A stretch of DNA of 64,000 nucleotides from Nitratireductor soli (GTDB lineage: Bacteria > Pseudomonadota > Alphaproteobacteria > Rhizobiales > Rhizobiaceae): contig NZ_LFVY01000003.1 of NCBI RefSeq assembly GCF_001050155.1, positions 1-64,000 on the forward strand, in the 5' to 3' direction. A model generated the notes under the pieces. That model saw only the letters and a program-made list of their open reading frames with translations, made no database searches and was not told where the DNA came from. Below are positions 1 to 9,081 of the stretch, piece by piece (position 1 is the stretch's first letter; the number at the start of each line of letters is the position of its first letter). Both the position numbers and the translations under genes were made by a program.

Positions 1-25
1 ATCGGGAACATCTCAGGGGAGCAGG

Positions 26-361
26 TCACTCCACAAAAGCCTGATCCTGCACTCTTCGTTTCCAGTCGCGGAGAAGCTCGACTGTGTGATGGGTGGGATC
101 AGAATCGATCAGCTTTCCGCAGTTCTGGCAGAGCCAAATCCCATTGTCGGCAGAGGCACGCTCCTCAGCGGTAAGAGTTGCTAGATAACGCGGTCCACCA
201 GGGGCGGCCGCGGTGATATGAGCAGCTTGGCCGACATTGACGATCGATTGGGCGTTTTCCGCGGACCCAATGGTCGGCCGACGGCACCCAGGGTTCGAGC
301 AGCGGTTGCCCACTTGGTCGCGAAGAAACTGAATAGTGGCTTTCGTAAAGTCGTGTCTCAA
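26..361 (-). CDS. HNH-domain protein (putative nuclease), 111 aa
   Basis: The protein has a zinc-finger/HNH-type layout: a CSNPGC pair near residue 21, a central NVGQAAHI segment that supplies the His, and NGIWLCQNCGKLID near residue 73, which carries the second CxxC and the HNH Asn region. This resembles the N-terminal HNH module of many bacterial restriction or defence nucleases, which would cut DNA in the cytoplasm. Related proteins are often longer, with a C-terminal domain that is absent here, so this may be a short or truncated form. It lies downstream of, and on the same strand as, a broken trypsin-like protease gene, about 340 bases away across a hairpin-rich gap. The target is unknown. 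Confidence 0.6.
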   Translation of the reverse strand: MRHDFTKATIQFLRDQVGNRCSNPGCRRPTIGSAENAQSIVNVGQAAHITAAAPGGPRYLATLTAEERASADNGIWLCQNCGKLIDSDPTHHTVELLRDWKRRVQDQAFVE

Positions 362-480
362 GTTGTAGCCAATGTGTGGTCCGATCTAATGAACAAGTAT
401 GCTGCTTAGACACCTGGCGACAACTCTGACTCGTCTGATCGATCTTTTCCACTTCAACTCGGCGAGAAAAGCGAGAGACG

Positions 481-641
481 GCCAATAGCCCAGAAGTCCA
501 CTATTGGCGCTTCGCCGACAGGCTCAGCCACCGTCGGCGAAACTTATTTCCGATTTCGGTAGCCTCAGAAAGCGAAAGAGCGTTGTCGACATCGACTCCA
601 AGATACCGAACTATGTTCCGCCTAAGAAAGCGGACCATAGT
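481..641. repeat. Three inverted repeats in a gene-free gap
   Basis: The gap at 362-698 holds no convincing gene but carries three hairpins in a row. Positions 481-488 pair perfectly with 501-508 (GCCAATAG/CTATTGGC), 511-519 with 533-541 (TTCGCCGAC/GTCGGCGAA), and 610-621 with 630-641 (one mismatch). None is followed by a clear T-run on either strand, so they are not obvious Rho-independent terminators. They lie between the protease and HNH genes. Confidence 0.5.
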
Positions 642-698
642 GCCAGTTGGAAACGGCAGCTTAGGCGCCGCCGTGTCAGGAAAAATTGTCGCCGTCCT

Positions 699-1621
699 CT
701 ATGTGGCAGCCTGCACCTTTTCAGCTGGGTTTGACTGGTACTGTTTTACGACCTCAGGGATGAGTACCTGATACCATCCATATCCCAAGTTTGTCGCCGC
801 TAGATCCGCGCTTTGCAGACGCCCGGCATAGACACCGATGAATTCAAGAGCATGAAACTCCTGGAGTGCACCAAGCTCCTTATTGTCTGCAGTAAACGTG
901 CTCACCCGGCGCAGAATGGGAGACCCGGACATACCGGACGTAGTAGCGGAGTCGATTAGGAACATAGGCCGTCCGTCAACACCCAATCCCACATCGCTCG
1001 CAATGAACCCACGTTTCCAGACCGGGAACATCCCGCCCGTGTAGTTGCGTAGCGGGTAGCCAATACCACGCATTCATCCCCCGCTTGCGTAAGAATTCTC
1101 TGAAATGAATTCTCATTGATAAAAGAGGTTGTTGCTTCGGCGCCCTTGTAACCGATGCGAGCCGGATTCAACCCTATGACCAGGTCGTTTGGAAATGGCA
1201 TCGCCCATAAGTCAACAGGCCCGCCCGCGACGATAGGCGGCTTTTCTAGGACCTCCTCAGCATGCGGCCCAAGGGTGATCCTGATTTTCTTGCGGTCGAT
1301 GGCCACCCGTCCATCTTGCACTTCGATAGAGGTACCGAAAAAGTTAAACTGTGAAGGAGTGTAACCAGTTGGGCTAGAAATCGCACCAGTGAAAGGGTTG
1401 CGGCCCGACACGACATGCCAATTTGTCACCAAATATGCCTGACCTCCATGGAGCCAGAAAAACCCCGTTGCGGTGCTAATGACCTGTTCCTGGCCGTCCT
1501 TGCTTAGCAATTCGATCGGCGTCGTGCATAGCGTTCGCGGGTCCATAGCGGGTTGCACGAAATTTCTATGCGCTAGATTGACAATCTCGGGCTTAGTATC
1601 CCCATAGCTTATACCTCCCAT
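699..1621 (-). pseudogene. Trypsin-like serine protease, frameshifted
   Basis: The first part (956-1621) shows ATGFFWLHGGQAYLVTNWHVVSG with the catalytic His, and VDLWAMPFP in the Asp region. The remainder, with SGMSGSPI around the nucleophile Ser, is in another frame (ending at 699). The two halves join naturally as GDECVV-L-GYPLRNYTGG if one base is restored near position 1062, so a single-base loss splits the gene. As written, translation leaves the protease frame before the Ser region and gives no active enzyme. No signal peptide is visible, so the ancestral protein was probably cytoplasmic. Such stand-alone trypsin-like proteases occur in defence islands. The start ATG is at 1621. A sequencing error at the lesion cannot be excluded. 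Confidence 0.7.
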
Positions 1622-1927
1622 TAATGTAGCCTCTTCTTATCGGCGCGAAATATCATCCCTACTGCACGCGCATGGAAAGCGGCAACCTTTTCCGCCACAC
1701 GCCGCAACCGGACAGACCGCTTCCCACCGATCCGAGACATGATGTATCTTGGTAGCGGACCGGCAGCTTTCAGGATCACGAAATGGTGGGACTAACGACC
1801 GGGATTGAGGCGCACTGCTGTCATTACCGACGTGCCAGTCCGAGTCTGTCCAGTGGCCCGTCATACACTTGGTCCAGAAACCCTGATAGATGCGCTGTGA
1901 TCCTCAAGAACAGCGGCCGGTGGCGAC
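1622..1927. other. Gene-free stretch
   Basis: I see no supported gene, repeat or RNA here. It lies upstream of the protease start and downstream of the truncated scpB copy; the short ORFs present look like out-of-frame noise. Confidence 0.4.
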
Positions 1928-2239
1928 CTATCCAAACTCGTCGTCCAGCGTCACCGATTGGTCGCCATCGGCATGAAACAGCGGATCCGCATTGTCGCCG
2001 GTTCGCATCAAAAGCCCTGCATCCTCGAGCGCTTCCAGGTCCGGCAGATCGCGCAGCGTGTCGAGCCCAAAATGCTCCAGAAACCTGCGGGTCGTCACAT
2101 AGGTGTAGGGCGCACCGGGCTGCGGTGAGCGCGGACCGGAAGCGATGAACTCGAGCCGACGCAGATGGCCGATCGTGTCGCGGGAAACCTCACGACCGAT
2201 CATGCCGGAAAGCGCCGCGCGCGTGATCGGCTGATGATA
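1928..2239 (-). pseudogene. scpB second copy, 5' end removed by Tn3 element
   Basis: This is the C-terminal part of an ScpB protein (segregation and condensation protein B, a winged-helix partner of SMC-ScpA). It matches the intact plasmid ScpB at 43971-44657 along YHQPITR...GREVSRDTIG, GPRSPQPGAPYTYVTT and TLRDLPDLEALEDAGLL. Coding starts abruptly at the Tn3 terminal repeat at 2240, so the N-terminal half (roughly 115 residues) is missing. It differs clearly from the intact copy, so it probably came from another plasmid backbone rather than a recent duplication. Confidence 0.8.
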
Positions 2240-2285
2240 GGGGTCAGAACAAGAGCTGTGCAAAATCGTACGCTAAGGTCGAACG
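2240..2285 (+). repeat. Tn3 left terminal inverted repeat
   Basis: 46 bases that pair with 5424-5469 except at positions 20-21 of the repeat (TG here, CT in the other copy). The outer end starts with the typical Tn3-family GGGG. Confidence 0.93.
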
Positions 2286-2436
2286 AAGCACGAACAGGGT
2301 ATGTTTGTGTCTCTCGATTTCCAGGGCTTGATGCCTGATCCCTGTGGATAGTCATGGCAACGCGACAGCTTCCGTTTCCACATCCATTCAGCTCGGCAAC
2401 ATTGAGCGGGAGTTGGTGTGTGTGCGGAGTTTAGCA

Positions 2437-5412
2437 GTGGCTAGGCGCAAGATTCTCAAAACTCAGGATCGACAGGGGCTTTTCGATATTCCGGCTGATG
2501 AGAACAGCCTGATCCGACACTATTCATTGTCCGCGGCGGATCGCCTCGAAATTGACCTGCGCAGGCGCGAGCACAATAAGCTCGGCTTCGCTGTTCAGCT
2601 TTGCGTGATGCGACATCCGGGCCGGGTGCTGGCGGCAGGCGAAATTCCGCCACGTGCGATGTTGAGATATGTCGCCGACCAGATCGGCGCCGATCCCACT
2701 GTGTTCACAACCTATGCCCGCCGGGAAGAGACGCGTCGTGATCACATTGCGCGCCTGATGATCTATCTCGGCGTCAGAAGCGCGACAGCTCAGGATCGTC
2801 GCGCGGGGCTGTTGTCGGCAATTGAGGCGGCCGCGATGTCCGACAGCGGCGCTTCGATTGTGAATGCCATTGTCGCCACCTTGCGAGAACGCGGAGTACT
2901 GTTGCCTGCGGCGGAAATCATCGAGCGAATGGGGCTTGCGGCTCGCGCCATAGCTCGCCGCCGCGCCGAGGGTGCGCTTATCGAAGGTCAGGCACCCGAG
3001 AAGCTGCAGGCGCTCGACAAGCTGCTCGAGGTTGATGCCGCGATCGGTCAGACCCGCTTCCATTGGTTGCGGTCGGCGCCCGAAGCACGGGCAGCTTCAA
3101 ATCTGATCGGGTTGACCCACCGAATTGCATTCCTGCGAACACTCGGGATCGATTCCGGTTTGCAGACGCGCGTGGCTTCCGGGCGGTGGGGCCAGATGGT
3201 CCGTGAGGGTAATGCCACGCCAGCGTGGCTGGCCAACGACTTCAATGCAAGTCGTCGTCACGCCCTGATCGTCGCGCAGGTCATCAAGCTCGGCGAGAAG
3301 CTAACCGATGACGCCGTGACGATGTTCATCAAGCTGATCGGGCGGCTGTTCTCCAAGGCGCACAATCGCAAGAAACGGCGGCACATGGACCACCGAACAG
3401 ACGCCTCCAAGGCCCTGCGTCTGTTCCTCGATACGATATCGGCGCTGCAGTCGGCCAACGATCGGGGTCAGGACGCACTTGAGGTGCTCGACCAGAAGGT
3501 CGGTTGGCACCGGCTGCTGCGGATGAAGCCGGAGCTTGCAGCAATGGTGGAGGAAAATGAGGCATCCCCGCTGGTCCTGGCGGCCGAGCAGCATAGTGGC
3601 GTCGTCAAATACGCGACGGCGTTCCTGGCGACCTTTACGTTCCGTTCAGCGCGCCGCCACGACTCCTTGCTCACAGCCATTGCGATGCTCCGAAGGCTTC
3701 ATTCGGAGGGACGGCATGCACTGCCCGAGCGTGTTCCGACCAGCCATCTCAGTCCGACCGATCGGAAACTGATCTTTGGGCAGCAGAAGCCTGATCGCCG
3801 GCTCTATGAGATAGCCACTCTCGCCGCATTGCGCGAGCGCCTTCGCTCGGCGGATATATGGGTAGAGGGCAGCCGCTCGTTCCGCCCGATCGACGAGCAC
3901 CTCATGCCGCGATCTACGTTCACCACGATGAAGGAAGAGGATCGGCTTGGCCTTGGTGTAGGCAGTGACGTCGCCGCCTGGCTGAACGAAGTAAAGCAGG
4001 TGCTGGACTTCAATCTGAAGCGCCTGGCCTATCGCGCTCGCGCTGGTAAGCTCGAGGGTGTTCGTCTCGAAGCGGGAACGCTGATCGTGACGCCGACCGT
4101 CGGCGACGTTCCCGCGGCAGCCGAAGAACTGAACGCAGAGATCAGCGAGATGTATCCGCTGGTCGAAGTTCCTGATCTCCTGAGGGAAGTGCATGATTGG
4201 ACGGGCTTTGCCGATCACTTCACACATGTCCGCACAGGCGACGCCCCACGGAATGTCTCTGCCATGCTGGCCGGCGTCCTGGCCGATGCAACCAATCTCG
4301 GTCCGAAGCGGATGGCCGGCGCATCCAAGGGCATCAGCGCCCATCAGATTGGCTGGATGCGCACGTTCCATGCCCGATCAGAAACCTATCGCGCCGCTCA
4401 GGCCTGCATCACCGACGCACATACCGGTCACCCGCATTCCCGCCTGTGGGGCAACGGAGCGACCGCGTCGTCCGACGGACAGTTCTTCCGTGCGAGCGAC
4501 CGAGCGGCAAAACGCGGCGACGTCAATCTGCACTATGGCAGCGAACCGGGATCGAAATTCTACAGCCACCTGTCGGACCAGTATGGCTATTTCAGTATCT
4601 TGCCCATCAGCCCCACTGAAAGCGAAGCGGCCTACGTGCTCGATGGCCTGTTTGACCAGGATACGATCCTGGATATCCAGGAGCATTTTACTGACACTGG
4701 CGGCGCGAGCGATCAGGTCTTCGGGCTGTTCGCCCTTATCGGCAAACGCTTCGCGCCTCGGCTACGCAACCTCAAGGATCGAAAGTTCCACACATTCGAG
4801 AAAGGCGACGCCTACCCGGCGCTGACGAACCACATCGGCGCACCAATCAACTCCGCGTTGATCCTTGACCATTGGGATGACCTGCTACATCTGGCAGCGT
4901 CGATCACGACGCGCGCCGTCGTCCCCTCGACGATCCTGAAGAAGCTCTCGGCGTCTCCGAAGGAAAGCCAGTTGGCCAAGGCGCTGCGGGAACTCGGCCG
5001 GATCGAGCGATCACTGTTCATGATCGAATGGTATTCGAGCCCGGCCTTGCGCCGACGGTGCCAAGCCGGCCTCAACAAGGGTGAGGCAGCGCATAAGCTC
5101 AAACGCGCGGTGTTCTTCCACGAGCGCGGAGAAATCCGTGACCGGTCATTCGAGAGCCAGGCATTCCGCGCTTCCGGTCTCAATCTCGTCGTCAGTGCCA
5201 TTGTCCATTGGAACACCGTCTATCTTGACCGCGCAGCCACGCATCTGCGCATGGCGGGTCGGATTATCCCGAATGACCTGCTCAAACATGTCTCGCCGCT
5301 CAGTTGGGAACACATCAACCTCACAGGCATCTACACTTGGGATTCTGAGCACCAGATGCCGGAAGGCTTCAGATCGCTTCGCTTGCCAGCACCAATCCGA
5401 CGGGCGGCATGA
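2437..5412 (+). CDS. tnpA: Tn3-family transposase TnpA
   Basis: A DDE transposase of about 991 residues that catalyses replicative transposition from the 46-bp ends. Recognisable parts are the N-terminal [18 protein letters not shown] start region typical of the family, the catalytic-domain segment [33 protein letters not shown], and the C-terminal [20 protein letters not shown] chose the GTG at 2437, which gives the usual N-terminus and family length. An upstream in-frame start at 2344 would add about 31 unconserved residues. The frame is intact. Two decayed copies of its 3' end lie at about 12.4-12.6 kb and 27.05-27.29 kb. Confidence 0.92.
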   Translation: MARRKILKTQDRQGLFDIPADENSLIRHYSLSAADRLEIDLRRREHNKLGFAVQLCVMRHPGRVLAAGEIPPRAMLRYVADQIGADPTVFTTYARREETRRDHIARLMIYLGVRSATAQDRRAGLLSAIEAAAMSDSGASIVNAIVATLRERGVLLPAAEIIERMGLAARAIARRRAEGALIEGQAPEKLQALDKLLEVDAAIGQTRFHWLRSAPEARAASNLIGLTHRIAFLRTLGIDSGLQTRVASGRWGQMVREGNATPAWLANDFNASRRHALIVAQVIKLGEKLTDDAVTMFIKLIGRLFSKAHNRKKRRHMDHRTDASKALRLFLDTISALQSANDRGQDALEVLDQKVGWHRLLRMKPELAAMVEENEASPLVLAAEQHSGVVKYATAFLATFTFRSARRHDSLLTAIAMLRRLHSEGRHALPERVPTSHLSPTDRKLIFGQQKPDRRLYEIATLAALRERLRSADIWVEGSRSFRPIDEHLMPRSTFTTMKEEDRLGLGVGSDVAAWLNEVKQVLDFNLKRLAYRARAGKLEGVRLEAGTLIVTPTVGDVPAAAEELNAEISEMYPLVEVPDLLREVHDWTGFADHFTHVRTGDAPRNVSAMLAGVLADATNLGPKRMAGASKGISAHQIGWMRTFHARSETYRAAQACITDAHTGHPHSRLWGNGATASSDGQFFRASDRAAKRGDVNLHYGSEPGSKFYSHLSDQYGYFSILPISPTESEAAYVLDGLFDQDTILDIQEHFTDTGGASDQVFGLFALIGKRFAPRLRNLKDRKFHTFEKGDAYPALTNHIGAPINSALILDHWDDLLHLAASITTRAVVPSTILKKLSASPKESQLAKALRELGRIERSLFMIEWYSSPALRRRCQAGLNKGEAAHKLKRAVFFHERGEIRDRSFESQAFRASGLNLVVSAIVHWNTVYLDRAATHLRMAGRIIPNDLLKHVSPLSWEHINLTGIYTWDSEHQMPEGFRSLRLPAPIRRAA

Positions 5413-5423
5413 TGTTCATGCTC

Positions 5424-5469
5424 CGTTCGACCTTAGCGTACGATTTTGAGCAGCTCTTGTTCTGACCCC
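5424..5469 (-). repeat. Tn3 right terminal inverted repeat
   Basis: Reverse complement of 2240-2285 with two mismatches. It begins 11 bases after the tnpA stop codon. Confidence 0.93.
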
Positions 5470-5519
5470 GACTCGCGCTCCCGCTCCATCGGTGTGGTCC
5501 ACCGTCCAAGACCTCACTC

Positions 5520-5790
5520 AGCGATCACACGGACGCGGCGGCAGCCTGATCGGCCAGTCGCTGAAAGAGGCGGGACTGCCGTTCCTCGCTATTGAGGACG
5601 CCGACAAGACGTTGCGAAACTACGCGCCGACGGTATCGAAACGATCTCAGGCAATGCGGCGAAAGCGGAGGTCTTCGAAGTGGCCAATCCGGCAGGTGCG
5701 CGTCGACTTATCTTGGCGATCCGGAATGCCTTCAAAGGCAGGCCAGATCGTTTTGCGCGCACGCGCTGCCAATCCCCGCTAACGAAACTC
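5520..5790 (+). pseudogene. kefB-like antiporter fragment (TrkA-N region)
   Basis: Scattered over three frames, this stretch encodes GGSLIGQSLKEAGLPFLAIE, then NAAKAEVFEVANPAGARRL and finally AGQIVLRARA. All align in order with the NAD-binding (TrkA-N) domain of the intact KefB-like protein at 35574-37280 (VGSLVGQELKESG, NLAAARRLVIAIPNAFEAGQ). Several frameshifts and the missing N-terminal membrane domain make it a dead remnant. It begins just past the Tn3 right end, so the element or its associated deletion removed the 5' part. The rest of the gap to 5991 shows nothing I can support. Confidence 0.75.
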
Positions 5791-5991
5791 GGCGAAGAAG
5801 CCGCAACCTGGAGCATTCAAGCGATCCGCCCGATTCCGAAGATAGGGGTCGTTACAAGAGTAGTGCCCCCAAGATAAGCAAACCCCGTGGACGACCTTGC
5901 GATCGGTTGCAACAATTTGATGAGAGACCGGCGAACTCCAAATCTGCACGATTGTGCACACGTAGGCCGATTAACTATTATCCCGCTCACT

Positions 5992-6648
5992 TTACGTGCG
6001 TGGGCTCGCATCGTTCCTAAAGCGAATACTGTCGGGTGCCATTGCGCCACCCGATACGATGAAAGCGATGGCTTCGTTCTTCGTCCAGTCGAGCCATACA
6101 AGGCGCGATGTAGGAACGATCTCGACAAACCCGGATGTCGGGTTTGGAGTGGTCGCGACGTAGACGGCGGCGAGTTCCTCCTGATCATCTGTTGCCGGGA
6201 ATATCCGCGTCACGATTCCTACCGCTCGCATTTCCGGTGTTGGAAACTCGATCAGGACGACCCGCTGCCCACCCGGAGTTCCGTCTCCGCGCAGTGCGTC
6301 GATCAGTGTTTGCGTAGCTCCGTAGACGGTTCGCGCCAACGGGATCGTATCGACGATGCGGTTTACGAGGTGCAAGAATCTTCGGCCGATGACCGCATTG
6401 GCCGCTCTGCCTAGGAGACCAAGGAGTGCCAGTGTGATCAGGACGGCCAATGTCGATTGAAACCACCCGGCGAGCAGGATATCGGCCAGCCCGCCGGAAA
6501 TAGGCCGTAGCGCCCGGGAGAAAGTGACCACGATCGGTCGTCCGGCTTGGATTAGCAAATCCACCACGAACCAGATGACCCAGACCGTTACCCACAGTGG
6601 AATAATCGTGAGGATGCCGGTGACGATATATCGCGTTAAGGACTGCAT
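5992..6648 (-). CDS. DUF502 family membrane protein
   Basis: 218 residues. Two N-terminal membrane segments (about 8-30 and 60-82) precede a soluble domain with PLARTVYGATQTLIDAL and VVLIEFPTPEMRAVGIVTR, which fits the DUF502 family of uncharacterised inner-membrane proteins. It is the last gene of a leftward operon (small exported protein, SecDF, TatB-like, 64-aa protein, SLC13, DUF502), 71 bases after the SLC13 gene. The molecular role is unknown; its position suggests an envelope or transport function linked to SecDF. Confidence 0.82.
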   Translation of the reverse strand: MQSLTRYIVTGILTIIPLWVTVWVIWFVVDLLIQAGRPIVVTFSRALRPISGGLADILLAGWFQSTLAVLITLALLGLLGRAANAVIGRRFLHLVNRIVDTIPLARTVYGATQTLIDALRGDGTPGGQRVVLIEFPTPEMRAVGIVTRIFPATDDQEELAAVYVATTPNPTSGFVEIVPTSRLVWLDWTKNEAIAFIVSGGAMAPDSIRFRNDASPRT

Positions 6649-6719
6649 GGTTTGTCTCTCAATAGATCGTTGCGCGGCGGTCGCTCATTGTTCTGGGAGC
6701 TTACTTCCTTGCCGGTCAC

Positions 6720-8495
6720 TCACTGGAGCGGGAAGAACAGGTGGATAGCCGCACAGGTGGCCGCGCCGACGATGATGTTCATTGGGATGCCGATCTTGAG
6801 AAAGTCTGAGAACCGGTAGTTGCCGGCGCCGTAGACCAGCGTATTGGTCTGGTAGCCGATCGGCGTGGCGAAGCTGGCGCTTGCCCCGAACATGACTGCG
6901 ACCACGAACGGCCGGGGATCCACGCCCAATTGAGTTGCAAGTCCGATAGCGAGAGGTGTGATCAGGACAGCAACCGCGTTGTTGGTCACGACTTCCGTTA
7001 GTATCGAGGTGAGCAGGTAAAGCGCGACAAGCATCGCAAACGGCGACAAGCCGGCAACCCATGGTGAGACGCTGCCAACGATGAGCTCGACGGCACCGGT
7101 ATTGGCAAGACCTTGACCGACAATCAGCATGGCAATGATGAGGATCAGAATCGAACCGTCGATCGAACTCCAGGCCTCGTCGGCGTCAATGCAGCGCAAG
7201 AGCAGCATTGCCGCGACCGCCAGCATGGCCAGTATGCCGATGTCCATGAGTCCGAACGCGGCGATGAGGACGACTGCCGCAAAAGCGAGGATGGCGATCG
7301 GCGCCTTGCCGCGGCGGTAAGGCCTATCGCTAGACCGAGTGATGGATACCAGGCCGGCATCGTCGGTTAGCGCATCGAGATTGGCCGCAGGCCCCTCGAG
7401 CAACAGCTTGTCGGCCGGCCGAAGCCTGACGTTCTCGAGGTCTGGACCGGGTAAGTGTCGGTGCCGGTGGGCACCCAGGATACGGACGTCGTAGCGGCCG
7501 AGCGCCAGGTCCACAATTCGCTGGCCAGCGCTCGCTCGATGCGGCGCGACAATGGCTTCCACCACTACGGAATCTCGCGCGCGTTCCGTGGCGCGGCGAA
7601 GCCCGACGCGCAGTCCCGGCTTCTCGTTGAGGGTCAGAAGCTCCGAGGGGGTTCCGTAAACGATCAGCGAGTCGCCCGTCTTGAGCTTTCGTTCGCTGAA
7701 ATCGGCGCGGATCAACTCGCCCCCGCTGCGCAGTGCCAGGACGCGCAGGCCCGGCCGCTTGAAGTCGGGGGCCGCGCTTACCTTAGTGCCGACGTATTTG
7801 TTATCTGCCCGGATGGTGATCTCGGACAGGAATTCGCCCTCGGTGCTTGAAGCAGCATCTTCGGTGCTGCGATCTGGAAGAAGATATCGTCCGAACAATA
7901 GCATTGTCACTGTGCCTGCGGTCGCCGCCACGAGGCCGACGGGCGTGATCTCGAAAATCGTGAAGGGTGCAAGTCCCGACGATCGCGCCACGCCATCGAC
8001 CAGAATGTTGGTCGAGGTGCCGATCAACGTGCATGTGCCGCCAAGGATCGCCGCATAGGAAAGCGGTATGAGAAGCCGGGTGGCGGCCACGTCGAGTGAT
8101 CTGGCCAACCGCATGACGATCGGGATGAGGATGAGCACGACCGGCGTGTTATTCATGAAGGCAGATGCCGTCACGGTCGCAACGAGAAAGATCGCAATCG
8201 CAAAGACCGGTTGACTGGCGGCGCGCGTGATAACGATGCCAGCAAGGCTTTCAAGCACGCCGGTCCTCACGAGCGCACCGGAAAGAACGAACAGAGCACC
8301 GATCGTGATCGGCGCCGAATTGGAGAAGGCGGCCATTGCATCCGATGGCGCAACAAAGCCGAGCAGCAGGAACAGAGCAGCGCCGCCGACAGCGGTGACT
8401 TCAGGGGGATAAAGTTCCAGGACGAAACCGACGAGCAGAAGCAATATGATCGCCAGGGCAACATAGGCTTCATAACCGGCGAGCAGACTTGCCAT
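6720..8495 (-). CDS. SLC13-family permease with TrkA-C domains
   Basis: A 591-residue inner-membrane transporter. Two blocks of hydrophobic helices (about 1-195 and 395-591) flank a soluble middle region (about 200-385) with two TrkA-C-like domains. This is the architecture of SLC13/DASS-type anion or dicarboxylate:cation permeases. The conserved helix-end motifs SAFMNNTPVVLILIPIV and IGTSTNILV in the first half are mirrored by EVVTNNAVAVLITPLAIG and IGYQTNTLVYG in the second. The start ATG lies 3 bases after the stop of the preceding small gene, with GGGGAG just upstream, so the two are probably translationally coupled. The substrate cannot be read from sequence. Confidence 0.85.
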   Translation of the reverse strand: MASLLAGYEAYVALAIILLLLVGFVLELYPPEVTAVGGAALFLLLGFVAPSDAMAAFSNSAPITIGALFVLSGALVRTGVLESLAGIVITRAASQPVFAIAIFLVATVTASAFMNNTPVVLILIPIVMRLARSLDVAATRLLIPLSYAAILGGTCTLIGTSTNILVDGVARSSGLAPFTIFEITPVGLVAATAGTVTMLLFGRYLLPDRSTEDAASSTEGEFLSEITIRADNKYVGTKVSAAPDFKRPGLRVLALRSGGELIRADFSERKLKTGDSLIVYGTPSELLTLNEKPGLRVGLRRATERARDSVVVEAIVAPHRASAGQRIVDLALGRYDVRILGAHRHRHLPGPDLENVRLRPADKLLLEGPAANLDALTDDAGLVSITRSSDRPYRRGKAPIAILAFAAVVLIAAFGLMDIGILAMLAVAAMLLLRCIDADEAWSSIDGSILILIIAMLIVGQGLANTGAVELIVGSVSPWVAGLSPFAMLVALYLLTSILTEVVTNNAVAVLITPLAIGLATQLGVDPRPFVVAVMFGASASFATPIGYQTNTLVYGAGNYRFSDFLKIGIPMNIIVGAATCAAIHLFFPLQ

Positions 8496-8498
8496 CCA

Positions 8499-8693
8499 TC
8501 ACTCCCCTGGCGAAGCCGCAATCGATGTCGTCGGATCGATCACGCTGCTGTCGCGCCAGAAGACGGTTGCCAGCGGCGCTTCGCCGCGCCATCGCGACAG
8601 GATGAACCCTTTCACAGCCAGGATGGGTCGAACCCCGCTGGGCTGCCTCTTCCCACCGTTCTTGGGCAGCGGGTGATCAGTCTCCTCAGGCAT
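8499..8693 (-). CDS. Hypothetical 64-aa protein in SecDF operon
   Basis: A short ORF that fits exactly between its neighbours: its ATG overlaps the last 8 bases of the TatB-like gene and its stop lies 3 bases before the SLC13 start. It begins MPEETDHPLPKNGGKR and contains RWRGEAPLATVFWRD, but I recognise no family. There is no convincing membrane segment. It is either a genuine small protein or a translational-coupling spacer; the tight packing favours real translation. Confidence 0.5.
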   Translation of the reverse strand: MPEETDHPLPKNGGKRQPSGVRPILAVKGFILSRWRGEAPLATVFWRDSSVIDPTTSIAASPGE

Positions 8694-9048
8694 GGCCTAG
8701 TTTTTCCTTCGCTTCCGAGCTTGCGCGTTCCCCTGGCTCCGGGTCTGCTACGGCAGGTGACCTTTTGCTGTCGTCACCTTGGTCCTTCTGCCCGGGCGGA
8801 GATTTAACTGGCGTGGGCGAATCCTTGAGCGCTGCTTCCACCGATTTTCGGGTCTCTTCGATCTCCACCTCCCGTTCGACATCGCGCAGTGCCTGTTCGA
8901 ACTGCCTGCGGTATTCGCCGCTCACACGGTTGAAGGTTCGCATCATCGCTCCGGCCGACCGCATCGCTTTGGGCAGATCCTTCGGCCCAAACACGATCAG
9001 CGCCACCACGATGATGACCAGCAGTTCAGTGCCACCTATGCCAAACAT
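8686..9048 (-). CDS. tatB: TatB-like twin-arginine translocase subunit
   Basis: 120 residues beginning MFGIGGTELLVIIVVALIVF, a single N-terminal membrane helix, then the hinge GPKDLPKAM and an amphipathic/coiled region (about 30-70), then a charged, proline-rich tail. The E8 position and FGPKDLP hinge are typical of TatA/TatB, and the long amphipathic region with NRVSGEYRRQFEQAL favours TatB. It acts in the inner membrane as the receptor for twin-arginine precursors. No tatC or tatA lies beside it, so it would have to work with the chromosomal Tat components or do something else. It is 33 bases downstream of the SecDF gene. Confidence 0.8.
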   Translation of the reverse strand: MFGIGGTELLVIIVVALIVFGPKDLPKAMRSAGAMMRTFNRVSGEYRRQFEQALRDVEREVEIEETRKSVEAALKDSPTPVKSPPGQKDQGDDSKRSPAVADPEPGERASSEAKEKLGHA

Positions 9049-9081
9049 CCAAAGCTCCTGCGCTGCCGTGCCGTCGCTACG

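Larger units (their letters stand above)
2240..5469 (+). mobile_element. Tn3-family element carrying only tnpA
   Basis: A 3,230-bp element bounded by 46-bp terminal inverted repeats (2240-2285 and 5424-5469) that begin GGGGTCAGAACAAGAGCTG and differ at only two adjacent bases. It contains a single transposase gene and no resolvase or res site that I can see, an organisation like IS1071. The flanking five bases differ (TGATA on the left, GACTC on the right), so there is no target duplication. The left flank is scpB and the right flank a kefB-like fragment. This suggests an adjacent deletion or recombination between copies rather than simple insertion. Confidence 0.92.

Noticed and set aside
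481-641. Possible retron or other msr/msd-type element
   Set aside because: The hairpins are suggestive, but no reverse transcriptase gene is nearby.
1783-2148. A 121-codon frame on the + strand
   Set aside because: Mostly antisense to the truncated scpB and without any recognisable motif.
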